The notes: generated from the sequence alone by a model not told the origin. DNA of 43,157 nucleotides from Candidatus Gastranaerophilus phascolarcticola (GCA_001899335.1 MOYE01000009.1:111274-154430); one strand, 5' to 3'. Shown: positions 31,761 to 39,914, counted from the first letter of the stretch. Made by a program: numbers and translations.

Positions 31761-32777
31761 ATGACAAAGAAGATAGCGTTTTTATTCCCTGGACAAGGCT
31801 CACAAGCTGTTGGCATGGGAAAAGATTTGTATGAAAATTTTGAAAGTGCAAAGAATGTGTTTGAATGCGCTGACAGCACTTTAGGCAAAAGTGTTACTAC
31901 ATTGTGTTTTGAAGGACCGGAAGAAAACCTTAAACAAACAGTAAACACTCAACCTTGTATCGTTACAATGTCAATTGCGGCGTTGGAAGCATTAAAATCA
32001 CAATTCAATATTCAGCCAAGTTTTGTAGCAGGTCATTCTTTGGGTGAGTATTGCGCAATGTATGCGGCTGGGGTTATGAGTCTTGAAACAACTTTCAAAG
32101 CTATCCAAAAACGCGCTGATTTGATGAATGAATCTGCGACAGAGCCATTATGCGGTTCTGGAAATGCCGGCACGGGTTTGGGCAGATGTGGAAAAGGTGC
32201 AATGGCAGCGGTTTTGAACGCATCAGAAGAACAATTGAAAGCTGCTTTGGAAGAGGGTTCAAAAGTTGGTTACGTTGACGTTGCAAACTACAACTCACCT
32301 GCGCAAGTTGTTATCACCGGTGACAACGATGCTGTTGCAAAAACCAGCGAACACTTACTTGCAAACGGTGTAAGAAGAGTTGTTCCACTTCCTGTTTCAG
32401 GTGCTTTCCACTCTAAATTTATGGAAAAAGCATCCGTTGGTTTTGCAGAATTTGCGTCAAGTTTAGAACTCAATAACGCGTCAGTTCCTGTAATCACAAA
32501 CGTAGACGCACAGGCAACAACAAGCAGCGAAGATTTTAGAACAAAAATGCCTAAACAAATTTGTTCATCAGTATACTGGACGCAAACAATTCAAAAAATG
32601 GTTGAAAACGGTGTTGAATACTTTATCGAAATCGGACCTGGTAAAGTTCTTGCAGGTTTGAATAAGAAAATTGCGCCGGAAGCAAAAGTTTATAACGTTT
32701 CTGATGCGGCGTCATTGGAAGCAACAATTTTAAGTCTTAAAGAAGAAGGAGTTAATGAATTATGTCTGAAAAATTAG
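31761..32777 (+). CDS. fabD: Malonyl-CoA:ACP transacylase (FabD) with an internal insertion
   Basis: Loads malonate onto ACP. FPGQGSQAVGMG near the start, nucleophile S93 in GHSLGEY, catalytic His 217 in SGAFHSKF. 338 aa, about 20-30 longer than usual. The extra piece lies at 125-144, rich in Gly and with two Cys (EPLCGSGNAGTGLGRCG), just before the usual GAMAAVL strand. fabG begins 16 bp before its stop. Confidence 0.95.
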   Translation: MTKKIAFLFPGQGSQAVGMGKDLYENFESAKNVFECADSTLGKSVTTLCFEGPEENLKQTVNTQPCIVTMSIAALEALKSQFNIQPSFVAGHSLGEYCAMYAAGVMSLETTFKAIQKRADLMNESATEPLCGSGNAGTGLGRCGKGAMAAVLNASEEQLKAALEEGSKVGYVDVANYNSPAQVVITGDNDAVAKTSEHLLANGVRRVVPLPVSGAFHSKFMEKASVGFAEFASSLELNNASVPVITNVDAQATTSSEDFRTKMPKQICSSVYWTQTIQKMVENGVEYFIEIGPGKVLAGLNKKIAPEAKVYNVSDAASLEATILSLKEEGVNELCLKN

Positions 32778-33487
32778 CATTAGTAACAGGCGGCTCACGC
32801 GGAATCGGTAAGGCTTGTGCAATGGAGCTTGCAAAAGCAGGTTATGACGTTGTAATCAACTATGCCGGAAATGTTGATGCTGCAAATAAAACAGTTGAAG
32901 AACTTAAAGCGTTGGGTGTTGACGCTGCAGCTTATAAATTTGACGTTTCAAACGCGGAACAAGTTAACGCAGGTATCGCAGAAATCGTTGAAAAATTCGG
33001 TAGAATTGACGTTTTAGTTAACAATGCCGGTATTACACGCGATGGTTTGTTTATGAGAATGAGCGAAGAAAACTGGAACGCAGTTATCAATACAAACCTT
33101 TCAAGCGCGTTCTATGTTTCACAACCTGTTGTAAAAGTTATGATGAAACAAAGAAGCGGCGCTATTGTTAATATGGCAAGTGTTGTCGGTGTTAACGGAA
33201 ATGCAGGTCAAGCAAACTATGCGGCAGCAAAAGCAGGTTTGATTGGTTTGACAAAAACATTGGCAAAAGAACTTGGTTCTCGCGGCATCAGAGTTAACGC
33301 TGTTGCGCCGGGCTTTATCAACACTGATATGACAAAAGATTTAGACACATCTAAATTCTTAGATTTCATTCCGTTGAAACGCCTTGGTGAACCGGAAGAT
33401 ATCGCAAAAACGGTTAAATTCCTGGCAGCAGATACAGATTATATCACCGGTCAGGTAATCGAAGTCGACGGCGGACTTATAATGTAG
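32762..33487 (+). CDS. fabG: 3-oxoacyl-ACP reductase (FabG)
   Basis: NADPH-dependent reduction of beta-ketoacyl-ACP. TGGSRGIGKA cofactor loop, NNAG at 87-90, catalytic S140, Y153, K157, and C-terminal DYITGQVIEVDGGL. 241 aa. The usual next gene, acpP, is absent; a GC-rich segment and a terminator follow. Confidence 0.97.
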   Translation: MSEKLALVTGGSRGIGKACAMELAKAGYDVVINYAGNVDAANKTVEELKALGVDAAAYKFDVSNAEQVNAGIAEIVEKFGRIDVLVNNAGITRDGLFMRMSEENWNAVINTNLSSAFYVSQPVVKVMMKQRSGAIVNMASVVGVNGNAGQANYAAAKAGLIGLTKTLAKELGSRGIRVNAVAPGFINTDMTKDLDTSKFLDFIPLKRLGEPEDIAKTVKFLAADTDYITGQVIEVDGGLIM

Positions 33488-33576
33488 CGCGAGCGAGCTA
33501 AGGGCGAAGGCTGGTGTCGGTTCGCGAGAGCGAAACGAGCAGAGCTGGAGACCCGTTAAACGCGAGTCGAGCAAGA
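33485..33576 (+). repeat. GC-rich segment after fabG
   Basis: About 90 bp much richer in GC than the flanks, beginning at the fabG stop. It contains a TTCGC-GAGA-GCGAA hairpin (GNRA-type loop) and several GAGC/GCTC repeats. The frame after the stop remains open for 23 codons, but the peptide is arginine-rich and not credible. TAGCGCGAGC also appears at the tpiA stop (28548-28557). I suspect a dispersed intergenic element but have no second copy in the window. Confidence 0.4.
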
Positions 33577-33606
33577 CAAAAAAGCGGGTTTTAAACCCGC
33601 TTTTTT
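33577..33606. terminator. Bidirectional terminator between fabG and ferritin
   Basis: GCGGGTTT (33584-33591) pairs with AAACCCGC (33593-33600), with A-run before and T-run after, serving fabG on the plus strand and the ferritin gene on the minus strand. Confidence 0.92.
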
Positions 33607-33607
33607 A

Positions 33608-34117
33608 TTACTTAATATCGTGTTTTTTGATTTCTCGTTTCATAAGGTCATCGTTTAGCATCATTAACGCTGTTTTGTCATCCGAAATATAACGAAGTTT
33701 CTCTAAAATAACTTTTGCATTGCGTTCTTCTTCAACCTGTTCTTTTAAATACCAGTCAAGGAATGAGAGTGCTGCGCGGTCTTTCTCTTCTTCCATTATG
33801 TCGAAGAGTTCATTAATTCTTGCTGTAACGCTTTTTTCGTGGTTATAAGCGTGTTCAAAAACAGCAAGCGTATCTGTCCAATCGTGTTCAGGTTTTTCGA
33901 TAGGTTCAAGCTCTACGGTTCCGCAGCGTTCAATCAGGTAATGATAAATTCCCATTGCGTGTTCGATTTCTTCGTGTGCCTGTACGCACATCCATTGACG
34001 GAAGCCGCACCAAGCGCTTTTGGCAAAATACGCTTTCATTGAAAAATAAAGATATGCTGAATAAAGTTCGTAATTAAGCTGTTTGTTTAATGCTTTTTCA
34101 AGTTTTTGACTAATCAT
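33608..34117 (-). CDS. ftnA: Non-haem bacterial ferritin (FtnA type)
   Basis: Stores iron in a 24-subunit shell. All ferroxidase and third-site ligands are visible in order: E17, E49/E50, H53, E94, Q127, E129/E130. 169 aa, four-helix bundle. AAAGGCGG precedes the ATG. Divergent from the multi-module protein gene, convergent with fabG. There is no haem-ligand Met typical of bacterioferritin, which separates it from Bfr. Confidence 0.94.
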   Translation of the reverse strand: MISQKLEKALNKQLNYELYSAYLYFSMKAYFAKSAWCGFRQWMCVQAHEEIEHAMGIYHYLIERCGTVELEPIEKPEHDWTDTLAVFEHAYNHEKSVTARINELFDIMEEEKDRAALSFLDWYLKEQVEEERNAKVILEKLRYISDDKTALMMLNDDLMKREIKKHDIK

Positions 34118-34228
34118 TTTTACCGCCTTTCATTGGTAATAAATTTATCGCTCGCGGCAAATATTTTTTTATGCGTCAGGGTGGCAAATTTTATTTTGAG
34201 GAATTTTAATACTTTTGACGGTAACGAT

Positions 34229-36115
34229 ATGTATATACAGCCAATTGGAATTTATAATATTAGTCGACAGGTACCTGTGTATAGTAAATCGCAGGTCTCT
34301 CAACCATGTTTCGGGGGGGGGGGGGATTTCCTTAGCCGCGAAATCCCGGCAGTTAAAAGTATCAATGAAATTTTGTCCGGCCTCTATTCGCCTCTGATTA
34401 AAAGTTTTATTTCTGATGAAAAAACGTATTTTTTGAATGTCTATAACAAGTTTCATAATCCTACATTGCCGAAACTTGATATTTCAGGTGATAGTACTCC
34501 AAAATTTTTATTAAGTGGTGTGGGAGATTATAATTTAGAGGTTTCGCAGTTCGTAAACCGTAAGCAAAAACATTTGGAATTAACCTTTTTGCAGGACGGA
34601 AAAGAACCGTTGAGTTTGGTGTTTATGAACGGATTTACCGCAAACAAAAAGGCGCCTGCGGTTCCGATTTCAGAAAGAGAAGTTCGAGATTACAATCTTG
34701 CCGAAACTTTGCCGGTTGTGCAAGACACGTTATCTGAATTTTTGGCTTTGACAAAGAGCGTTGTAAAAGGGGATTTGGGTGATTATACAAAATCGGTTAT
34801 ACAAAAAATTATTTCTAAAACCTCTGCGGTTGATGCAGTGCTTTCCAATTTGGAAACCGGCAAATTAGGTGCTGTTAAACGCAGTTTTAAAAATTATATT
34901 CAGTTCCCGAATAAAAAAGTTTATTTCTTTAAAGAATCTGACAGCGTTGGGGCAAATCGTTACGCATTTATTCCGCACAGAGACGGTGATGAAAGGTTTT
35001 TCCGGTTGGTCGAATACGATATGCAAGGTAGTATTACTGATGCTTATTTGCTTGACGCACAAAAAGGTGTTGTTAAAAACTATTGCCCCCAAAGAGTTTT
35101 TAACATAGCAAATATTTCACATACCCCTCCGCGCAAGCGCTATATGACAAACGATGAAATCGCTGCCTCGCCTGTTGTAAAAAATCTTGAGAAGTATTTT
35201 AATGTTTTAGATTCTTTTGAAGAGCATGTTCTTTCTTCAATGGCGAAAAGTGTTAAAACTTTGGATGAAACCGCGAATTTTTCTGATTATATTTCGTTTA
35301 ATAAGTTAAAACAGGAATTTACTTCGCGTCTGCCGTATGTTTGGAGCAATGATGCTGAACCGTTAAGTGTTACTGGCAAGGATGGTATGAAATATACTTT
35401 AGCGAAAGCCGGTGAATTTCTCAATTTAACTTATGATACACGTTATGGCGAAAGGTTTATTAAATTCAATCCTGAAAATTCTAAAATAATGCAAACCACA
35501 TTAAATGGTGATATATTGCGGGATAAAGAGGGTAATCCGTTATATTACAACCATTATTCCGATACATTTAAGATGAAATCCAAAATTTTGAAATCTTTTA
35601 TTACTTCAGCGTTTGAGCAGTGTAAACCCGAGACGAATACAACACTTGGAGGCGTTGGCGAAAAGTTTAAGGAGGTCCGAGCATTTTGGGACGGGGTTAG
35701 TGCTACGAAGAAAACGGCAGTAAAAAAAGATTATCCGCCTATGGTTGAGGCTCGTGGTGATGTCGGAGGTCTTAGATTTAGAATTAGCTCGCAGGATTAC
35801 CAAATAGGACTTAAACCGCACCGTTTAAATTCAGATGAGTTTATGCGCTTAACTGTTTATGATAAAGACGGAAATATTAAAAAAGCGTTTTTGATAAAGG
35901 ATTTTGAAAGTTTTGTGCATAACTACTGTTTAAGCGGTAATTATACTAAAGATGCGATTTCACGGCTCCCAAGCAACATTGTTTATAAAACCGAAGAACA
36001 GCTTGAAGCTGACGGCTTGAAAAATTATCTCAACCAGTATCTTAAAGAATTGACTGACTTTAAGAAATACCTGGAGGAAAATGTTTATGACCACAGGCTT
36101 GCAAATCTAACATAA
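34229..36115 (+). CDS. Four-module hypothetical protein with an in-frame 13-G tract
   Basis: Unknown, 628 aa. The N-terminus (1-40) is low complexity with CFGGGGD at 27-33, encoded by the G run. After it, similar modules recur: at about 94-180, 241-335, 383-460 and 515-620. The clearest pair shares FFRLVEYDMQGSITDAYLL with FMRLTVYDKDGNIKKAFLI, then a conserved Val/N-Y-C, then helices with KNLEKYF or KNYLNQYL. Each module looks like a small beta sheet followed by two helices. No signal peptide. The frame is open to 34106, but that part overlaps the ferritin gene, so ATG 34229 is likelier. Neither has a good ribosome site. Confidence 0.75.
   Translation: MYIQPIGIYNISRQVPVYSKSQVSQPCFGGGGDFLSREIPAVKSINEILSGLYSPLIKSFISDEKTYFLNVYNKFHNPTLPKLDISGDSTPKFLLSGVGDYNLEVSQFVNRKQKHLELTFLQDGKEPLSLVFMNGFTANKKAPAVPISEREVRDYNLAETLPVVQDTLSEFLALTKSVVKGDLGDYTKSVIQKIISKTSAVDAVLSNLETGKLGAVKRSFKNYIQFPNKKVYFFKESDSVGANRYAFIPHRDGDERFFRLVEYDMQGSITDAYLLDAQKGVVKNYCPQRVFNIANISHTPPRKRYMTNDEIAASPVVKNLEKYFNVLDSFEEHVLSSMAKSVKTLDETANFSDYISFNKLKQEFTSRLPYVWSNDAEPLSVTGKDGMKYTLAKAGEFLNLTYDTRYGERFIKFNPENSKIMQTTLNGDILRDKEGNPLYYNHYSDTFKMKSKILKSFITSAFEQCKPETNTTLGGVGEKFKEVRAFWDGVSATKKTAVKKDYPPMVEARGDVGGLRFRISSQDYQIGLKPHRLNSDEFMRLTVYDKDGNIKKAFLIKDFESFVHNYCLSGNYTKDAISRLPSNIVYKTEEQLEADGLKNYLNQYLKELTDFKKYLEENVYDHRLANLT
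34313..34325 (+). repeat. In-frame poly-G tract (13 G)
   Basis: Thirteen consecutive G, 29 codons into the gene at 34229. At this length the frame is correct (four Gly codons plus the G of GAT). Any change not divisible by three would truncate the product within a few dozen codons. This is the arrangement of a phase-variation tract; sequencing artefact is the alternative. Confidence 0.8.
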
Positions 36116-36167
36116 TCTTAATGGCTTTTTTATTCTAATTTAACAAATCTTTTTTATGCTTTTAAAT

Positions 36168-36950
36168 ATGAAAAAGATTTTATATTGTTTATTAATTTTA
36201 TTCCTCTCTGTAGGAAGTGTATTTGCCGAAGATTTAAGATTTTTGCAAGTTACGGACGTGCATCTTACGCCGGAAAATCGTGAGGAGTTCCATAATCTTA
36301 TAGAAGAATTTAATGCTATGGAAGATAAATATGCAGATTTCGTGGTCTTTTCGGGTGATAACATTGACAGCCCAAGGGAGGAAGATTTGCAGGCTTTTTT
36401 AGATGAGGTGAAACGGCTGAAGTTCAAAGCCTATGTCGTTATAGGAAACCACGATGTTTTTGTTTCGGATGGGTTGGATAAAAAACTCTATATGAAAAAA
36501 GTTAGACGTGAGCTGGGATTTTACCATAGCGCGAAACCACATTATGTTTTCCGCAAAAAAGATGTAGTATTTATTATTGTTGACGGAGCAAAAGAGGTCA
36601 TTCCTGGTCCGAACGGGTATTTTAGAGATAGTGAACTTCACTGGCTTGAGAAAAAATTGCAAAAATATTCGGCAAAGAAAATCGTAATAATACAGCACTT
36701 CCCGCTCCTTGACTACCGTGTTAAAGGGCATATTACCTACAAACGCGAAAAATATTTACAACTTCTTGAAAATTACCCGAATGTTATGAGTATTGTCAGC
36801 GGGCACTTTCACGAAAACCGTGAAGAACGCATAGGAAGCACTTACCACATCGCAACAGAAAATTTTGTCGGTAAGGGCTATTATAAAATTATAGAGGTTT
36901 CACCTGAAAATAATATGGTTTATACATTTTTGGCAAGAACCGGCGAGTAA
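36168..36950 (+). CDS. Exported calcineurin-like metallophosphoesterase
   Basis: A 260-aa periplasmic or surface phosphoesterase. Signal peptide ends at about VFA (residue 20). Metal-binding motifs in order: D30-V-H32 (QVTDVHL), G63-D64-N (FSGDNID), G93-N-H-D96, then HFPLLDYR and GHFHENR. It could act on phosphate esters, nucleotides or lipid phosphates; the class does not fix the substrate. I chose ATG 36168 because the signal peptide begins there; no ribosome site is visible for it or for the ATG four codons upstream. It may sense or scavenge phosphate together with the two-component genes that follow. Confidence 0.9.
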   Translation: MKKILYCLLILFLSVGSVFAEDLRFLQVTDVHLTPENREEFHNLIEEFNAMEDKYADFVVFSGDNIDSPREEDLQAFLDEVKRLKFKAYVVIGNHDVFVSDGLDKKLYMKKVRRELGFYHSAKPHYVFRKKDVVFIIVDGAKEVIPGPNGYFRDSELHWLEKKLQKYSAKKIVIIQHFPLLDYRVKGHITYKREKYLQLLENYPNVMSIVSGHFHENREERIGSTYHIATENFVGKGYYKIIEVSPENNMVYTFLARTGE

Positions 36951-36997
36951 ACACTCTTAACAAAAATCTAATAATATAGTAATATACTATTAATATT

Positions 36998-37693
36998 ATG
37001 ATTGAGAATAGCAAAATTTTAGTAGTAGAAGATGAAGAAAGTATCAGCCAATTAGTAGGAATGGTACTTACTTCCGGTGGATTTAGTAATATCAGGTTTG
37101 TCGGTGACGGAATCGGCGCCCTGAATATAATTGAACAATGGGTCCCGGATATTGTGCTTATGGATGTCATGCTTCCGGGGCTGGACGGGTTGACGTTGTG
37201 CAAAATTGTTAAACAAAATCCGAAATTTAACAGTGTTAAAGTAATAATGCTTACCGCAAGACGCTTGGAAGACGATATCCTTCAAGGCTTTGAAAACGGG
37301 GCGATTGATTATATTACAAAACCCTTTAGCAACAAAGTTTTACTTGCAAGGATTAAGGCACAGCTTATGAGCGGCTGCAGCGAAACTAAATCTGATACGA
37401 TGTTTTATAAAGAGTTTTCTATAAACCGTGATATGCAGGTGGCAAAACTCGGCGATGAAGAAATTAGTCTTACTTACAGTGAATTTGAAATAATGAAACT
37501 TTTTGTTCAAAATCCGGGCAGGGTTTATTCCCGTTCCCAATTGTTAAATGTCTTACGCGGCGATCAGGGGTTTGATATCGCGGAAAGAGCTATTGATGTT
37601 CAGATAGTTAACCTGCGTAAAAAATTAGGGGATTTTGGCTCCAATATTTTAACTGTAAGAGGAGTAGGGTATAAATTAAATGAAAAAGCGTGA
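36998..37693 (+). CDS. OmpR/PhoB-family response regulator
   Basis: Receiver domain 1-120 with E11/D12, phospho-acceptor D56 (VLMDVMLPG), T86 and K108; winged-helix DNA-binding domain from about 130 (LTYSEFEIMKLFVQNPGRVYSRSQLL ... IVNLRKKLGD ... TVRGVGYKL). 231 aa. No Shine-Dalgarno. TTAACA and TAATAT boxes with a 17-bp gap end 12 bp before the ATG, so the leader would be about five bases. Overlaps the kinase gene by 14 bp. PhoB-like by architecture; the regulon is not readable. Confidence 0.94.
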   Translation: MIENSKILVVEDEESISQLVGMVLTSGGFSNIRFVGDGIGALNIIEQWVPDIVLMDVMLPGLDGLTLCKIVKQNPKFNSVKVIMLTARRLEDDILQGFENGAIDYITKPFSNKVLLARIKAQLMSGCSETKSDTMFYKEFSINRDMQVAKLGDEEISLTYSEFEIMKLFVQNPGRVYSRSQLLNVLRGDQGFDIAERAIDVQIVNLRKKLGDFGSNILTVRGVGYKLNEKA

Positions 37694-39059
37694 CAAATTT
37701 TTAATATCTATGCCGCTATATGGTGCCGTTATGGTACTTATCGCCGTCCTAATGGCATTTAACCATTTGGTCGACTTCAATACCTCTTATATGCAGGAAG
37801 AAAGTACTGAACTCAAAATCTTTTACAAACAAATGGAATGGGCACTTAAACCTTATCTTGAAAAAGGTAATCTCCAAATGGTGAAAAGATATTGCTATGA
37901 CTTTAAAGAGGATTCCGATATCCGAATAAGAGTTTTAGACAGCAACAAAAACTTAATTGCGGATTCACGGGAAGGCGAAAAATTACCTGATCCAAATGTT
38001 AAATATTCACATTCGTTTTTCCCTAGAGAAAAATATATGAATTACTCCGGTGAAGTTTTGACAAATTCTACAAAATACTACATTGAACTTATGATTTCCG
38101 AAGAGTCTGTCCTAAAAACTTTACTGGAAGCTCAATGCAATATTATTATATTCTTTATATCGTGTTTTATCTTTCTGTTGTTATGCCTGATTTTTATCGT
38201 TTTAAAAATCCAAATCCCTTTTAATAACCTGCAAAAACAGGTAATAAGTATTGCGAAAGGCGATTTGCAGACGGATATTGAGGTCCCGGAAAGCCGTATC
38301 CTTTACGAACTTGCCAGTGCGGTAAGCGTTATGGCGCAAAAACTAAAAAAACAGATTATACGACTAAGGCAGCTTGAAGAATTCAGAAAAGATTTTATCG
38401 CGAATGTCTCACACGAGGTTAAAACACCGCTTACCGCAATTAGCTCGGCGGTCGAATTAATTGAATCAAAAAAATCTTTGGCAGATAAAGAATCTTTGCA
38501 ATGTTTGGATATCCTAGGGTTCCAAGCAATTCGCCTGAACAATCTTATAAACGATATTCTGACCCTTTCTAAAATTGAAGATCGCCAAACTAATGATGAA
38601 AAACATTTTGATTATTTTAATGTAAATGAGTTAATCCTTAACGTTATACACCATTTGAATATTGATTCTGTAAAAATTAATTTTTTGTCAAATGCCGATG
38701 TTGAATTTTATGGCAATGACCAATTATTAGAACAGGCGGTGAGTAACTTGATAGTGAATGCCGGAAAATATTCGCACAGTGAAACCGTGGATGTCAAACT
38801 GACGAAATTCGATGACCAAATTCGCATTGATGTGACTGACTACGGCATCGGAATTGCATCCGAACACTTAGACCGGATTTTTGAACGTTTTTACCGCGTT
38901 GACAAAGCCAGAAGTCGTGCAACCGGTGGTACCGGTCTCGGGCTTGCAATCGTCAAAAATATTGCCATACTTCACGGTGGTACGGTGGAAGTTAAAAGTG
39001 AACAGGGGCTGGAAACAACGTTTTCTATAATTTTGCCGTTAAATAAAATATCGGGATGA
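37680..39059 (+). CDS. Membrane sensor histidine kinase
   Basis: 459 aa. Helix 1 (about 7-30), extracytoplasmic sensor region 31-150 of unknown ligand, helix 2 (about 153-175), HAMP linker, HisKA with phospho-His 245 in FIANVSHEVKTPL, then ATPase domain with N box LIVNAGKYS, G1 DYGIGI, F box FERFYRVDKARS and G2 GGTGLGLAIVKNI. Closest to the PhoR/WalK layout, without PAS. The partner is the upstream regulator. Its final codons and TGA stop overlap the 3' end of an antisense tRNA-Pro. Confidence 0.94.
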   Translation: MKKRDKFLISMPLYGAVMVLIAVLMAFNHLVDFNTSYMQEESTELKIFYKQMEWALKPYLEKGNLQMVKRYCYDFKEDSDIRIRVLDSNKNLIADSREGEKLPDPNVKYSHSFFPREKYMNYSGEVLTNSTKYYIELMISEESVLKTLLEAQCNIIIFFISCFIFLLLCLIFIVLKIQIPFNNLQKQVISIAKGDLQTDIEVPESRILYELASAVSVMAQKLKKQIIRLRQLEEFRKDFIANVSHEVKTPLTAISSAVELIESKKSLADKESLQCLDILGFQAIRLNNLINDILTLSKIEDRQTNDEKHFDYFNVNELILNVIHHLNIDSVKINFLSNADVEFYGNDQLLEQAVSNLIVNAGKYSHSETVDVKLTKFDDQIRIDVTDYGIGIASEHLDRIFERFYRVDKARSRATGGTGLGLAIVKNIAILHGGTVEVKSEQGLETTFSIILPLNKISG

Positions 39060-39124
39060 CAAGATTCGAACTTGCGACCCCCGCGACCCGAACACGGTGC
39101 GCTACCAAACTGCGCTACATCCCG
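39051..39124 (-). tRNA. tRNA-Pro (anticodon CGG)
   Basis: Acceptor CGGGATG (39124-39118) pairs with CATCCCG, discriminator A at 39051. D-arm GTAGCGCAGTTTGGTAGCGC, anticodon stem CCGTG-TTCGGGT-CGCGG with anticodon CGG, T-arm ending TCGAATC. Nine bases at its 3' end lie opposite the histidine kinase stop codon. CCA is not encoded. Confidence 0.95.
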
Positions 39125-39241
39125 ATAATTTATAGTTATATTTTACATCAAAAATTATAAAAAAATCAATACAATTATTTCTTAATGGGTAATGTTTTTT
39201 CTTTTTGTCTAAAGGTTAATTAAGTGTAAAAGGAGGTAATT

Positions 39242-39544
39242 ATGCCGGAATTCGCGACCCCATTTAGAGGTAATAAATTTGACAGAAAGTTAACGAAAGA
39301 AGAATTAATCAGAGCAATAAGATTTAGTATTGCATCTGAGTATGAGGCAATTCAACTCTATGAACAACTTTCAGAATCTATTGATAATGAAGATGCTAAA
39401 AATTTGCTGCTTGAAGTCGCCGACGATGAGAAAGAACACGCAGGAAACTTTCTATATTTGTTAAAACTTCTATCTCCGGAGGAGGAAAAACATTATAAAG
39501 AAGGTTTTGAAGAGGCTCAAGAAGTGATTAAAGGGGAGAAATAA
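39242..39544 (+). CDS. Short ferritin-like di-iron protein (rubrerythrin/encapsulated-ferritin type)
   Basis: A 100-aa helical hairpin. MPEFATPFRGNKFDRKLTKEEL precedes helix 1 with IASEYEAIQLYEQL, and helix 2 has ADDEKEHAGNFLYLL (E..H pair). Two such hairpins must dimerise to make a di-iron site, as in encapsulated ferritins and short rubrerythrin-like proteins. It lacks the C-terminal targeting peptide for encapsulin, and no encapsulin gene is in the window. Role: iron or peroxide handling (inference). AAAGGAGG precedes the ATG. Confidence 0.85.
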   Translation: MPEFATPFRGNKFDRKLTKEELIRAIRFSIASEYEAIQLYEQLSESIDNEDAKNLLLEVADDEKEHAGNFLYLLKLLSPEEEKHYKEGFEEAQEVIKGEK

Positions 39545-39555
39545 CTCCCCTTTTT
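39531..39555. terminator. Bidirectional terminator after the ferritin-like gene
   Basis: AAGGGGAG (39531-39538) pairs with CTCCCCTT (39545-39552), then TTT. The stop codon lies in the loop. It also ends the convergent gene at 39554. Confidence 0.88.
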
Positions 39556-39817
39556 AGTTTACATTATTGTTTGAATTTTTCTTTTTGTTATGAAACCATT
39601 CAATCAAGCCAATATGAACTAAAGCAAGAGCCCCTGATGCATAAGCAAGGTATTTATGCCATTTAAAACTTTTATTTTTAATAGCGATAACACTTCCAAC
39701 CCCACTGGCAAGTGTAGCATAACCGGTAATGTTTGCAGGATTGAAGTATGAATGTTTTTGAGTATTTTTGACTTGCGCCTGTGTTGGTTGCGCATTTGAG
39801 ATAGCAGAAATAGTCAT
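39554..39817 (-). CDS. Small membrane protein, 87 aa
   Basis: Unknown. The first 30 residues are polar (MTISAISNAQPTQAQVKNTQ...). Two membrane helices follow (ITGYATLASGVGSVIAI and KYLAYASGALALVHIGLIEW) with a short KNKSFKWH loop, and an Asn/Lys tail. No catalytic motif. The polar Asn/Gln/Thr start resembles the tag-like N-termini of other hypotheticals in this window. Confidence 0.7.
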   Translation of the reverse strand: MTISAISNAQPTQAQVKNTQKHSYFNPANITGYATLASGVGSVIAIKNKSFKWHKYLAYASGALALVHIGLIEWFHNKKKNSNNNVN

Positions 39818-39881
39818 AATTCACCGTCCTGCAATTATTGTAATATGCATTTTTTTTAAATGCAAGTATAAATTACACAAT

Positions 39882-39911
39882 AAAAGACAGCTAGGTATCT
39901 AGCTGTCTTTT
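39882..39911. terminator. Bidirectional terminator downstream of tRNA-Ser(GGA)
   Basis: AAAAGACAGCTAG (39882-39894) pairs perfectly with CTAGCTGTCTTTT (39899-39911) around GTAT. On the minus strand it is 4 bp past the tRNA 3' end. Confidence 0.88.
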
Positions 39912-39914
39912 ATA

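Noticed and set aside
34106..34228. Upstream start of the four-module protein
   Set aside because: It overlaps the ferritin start on the other strand and would leave no room for the ferritin promoter; composition is non-coding.
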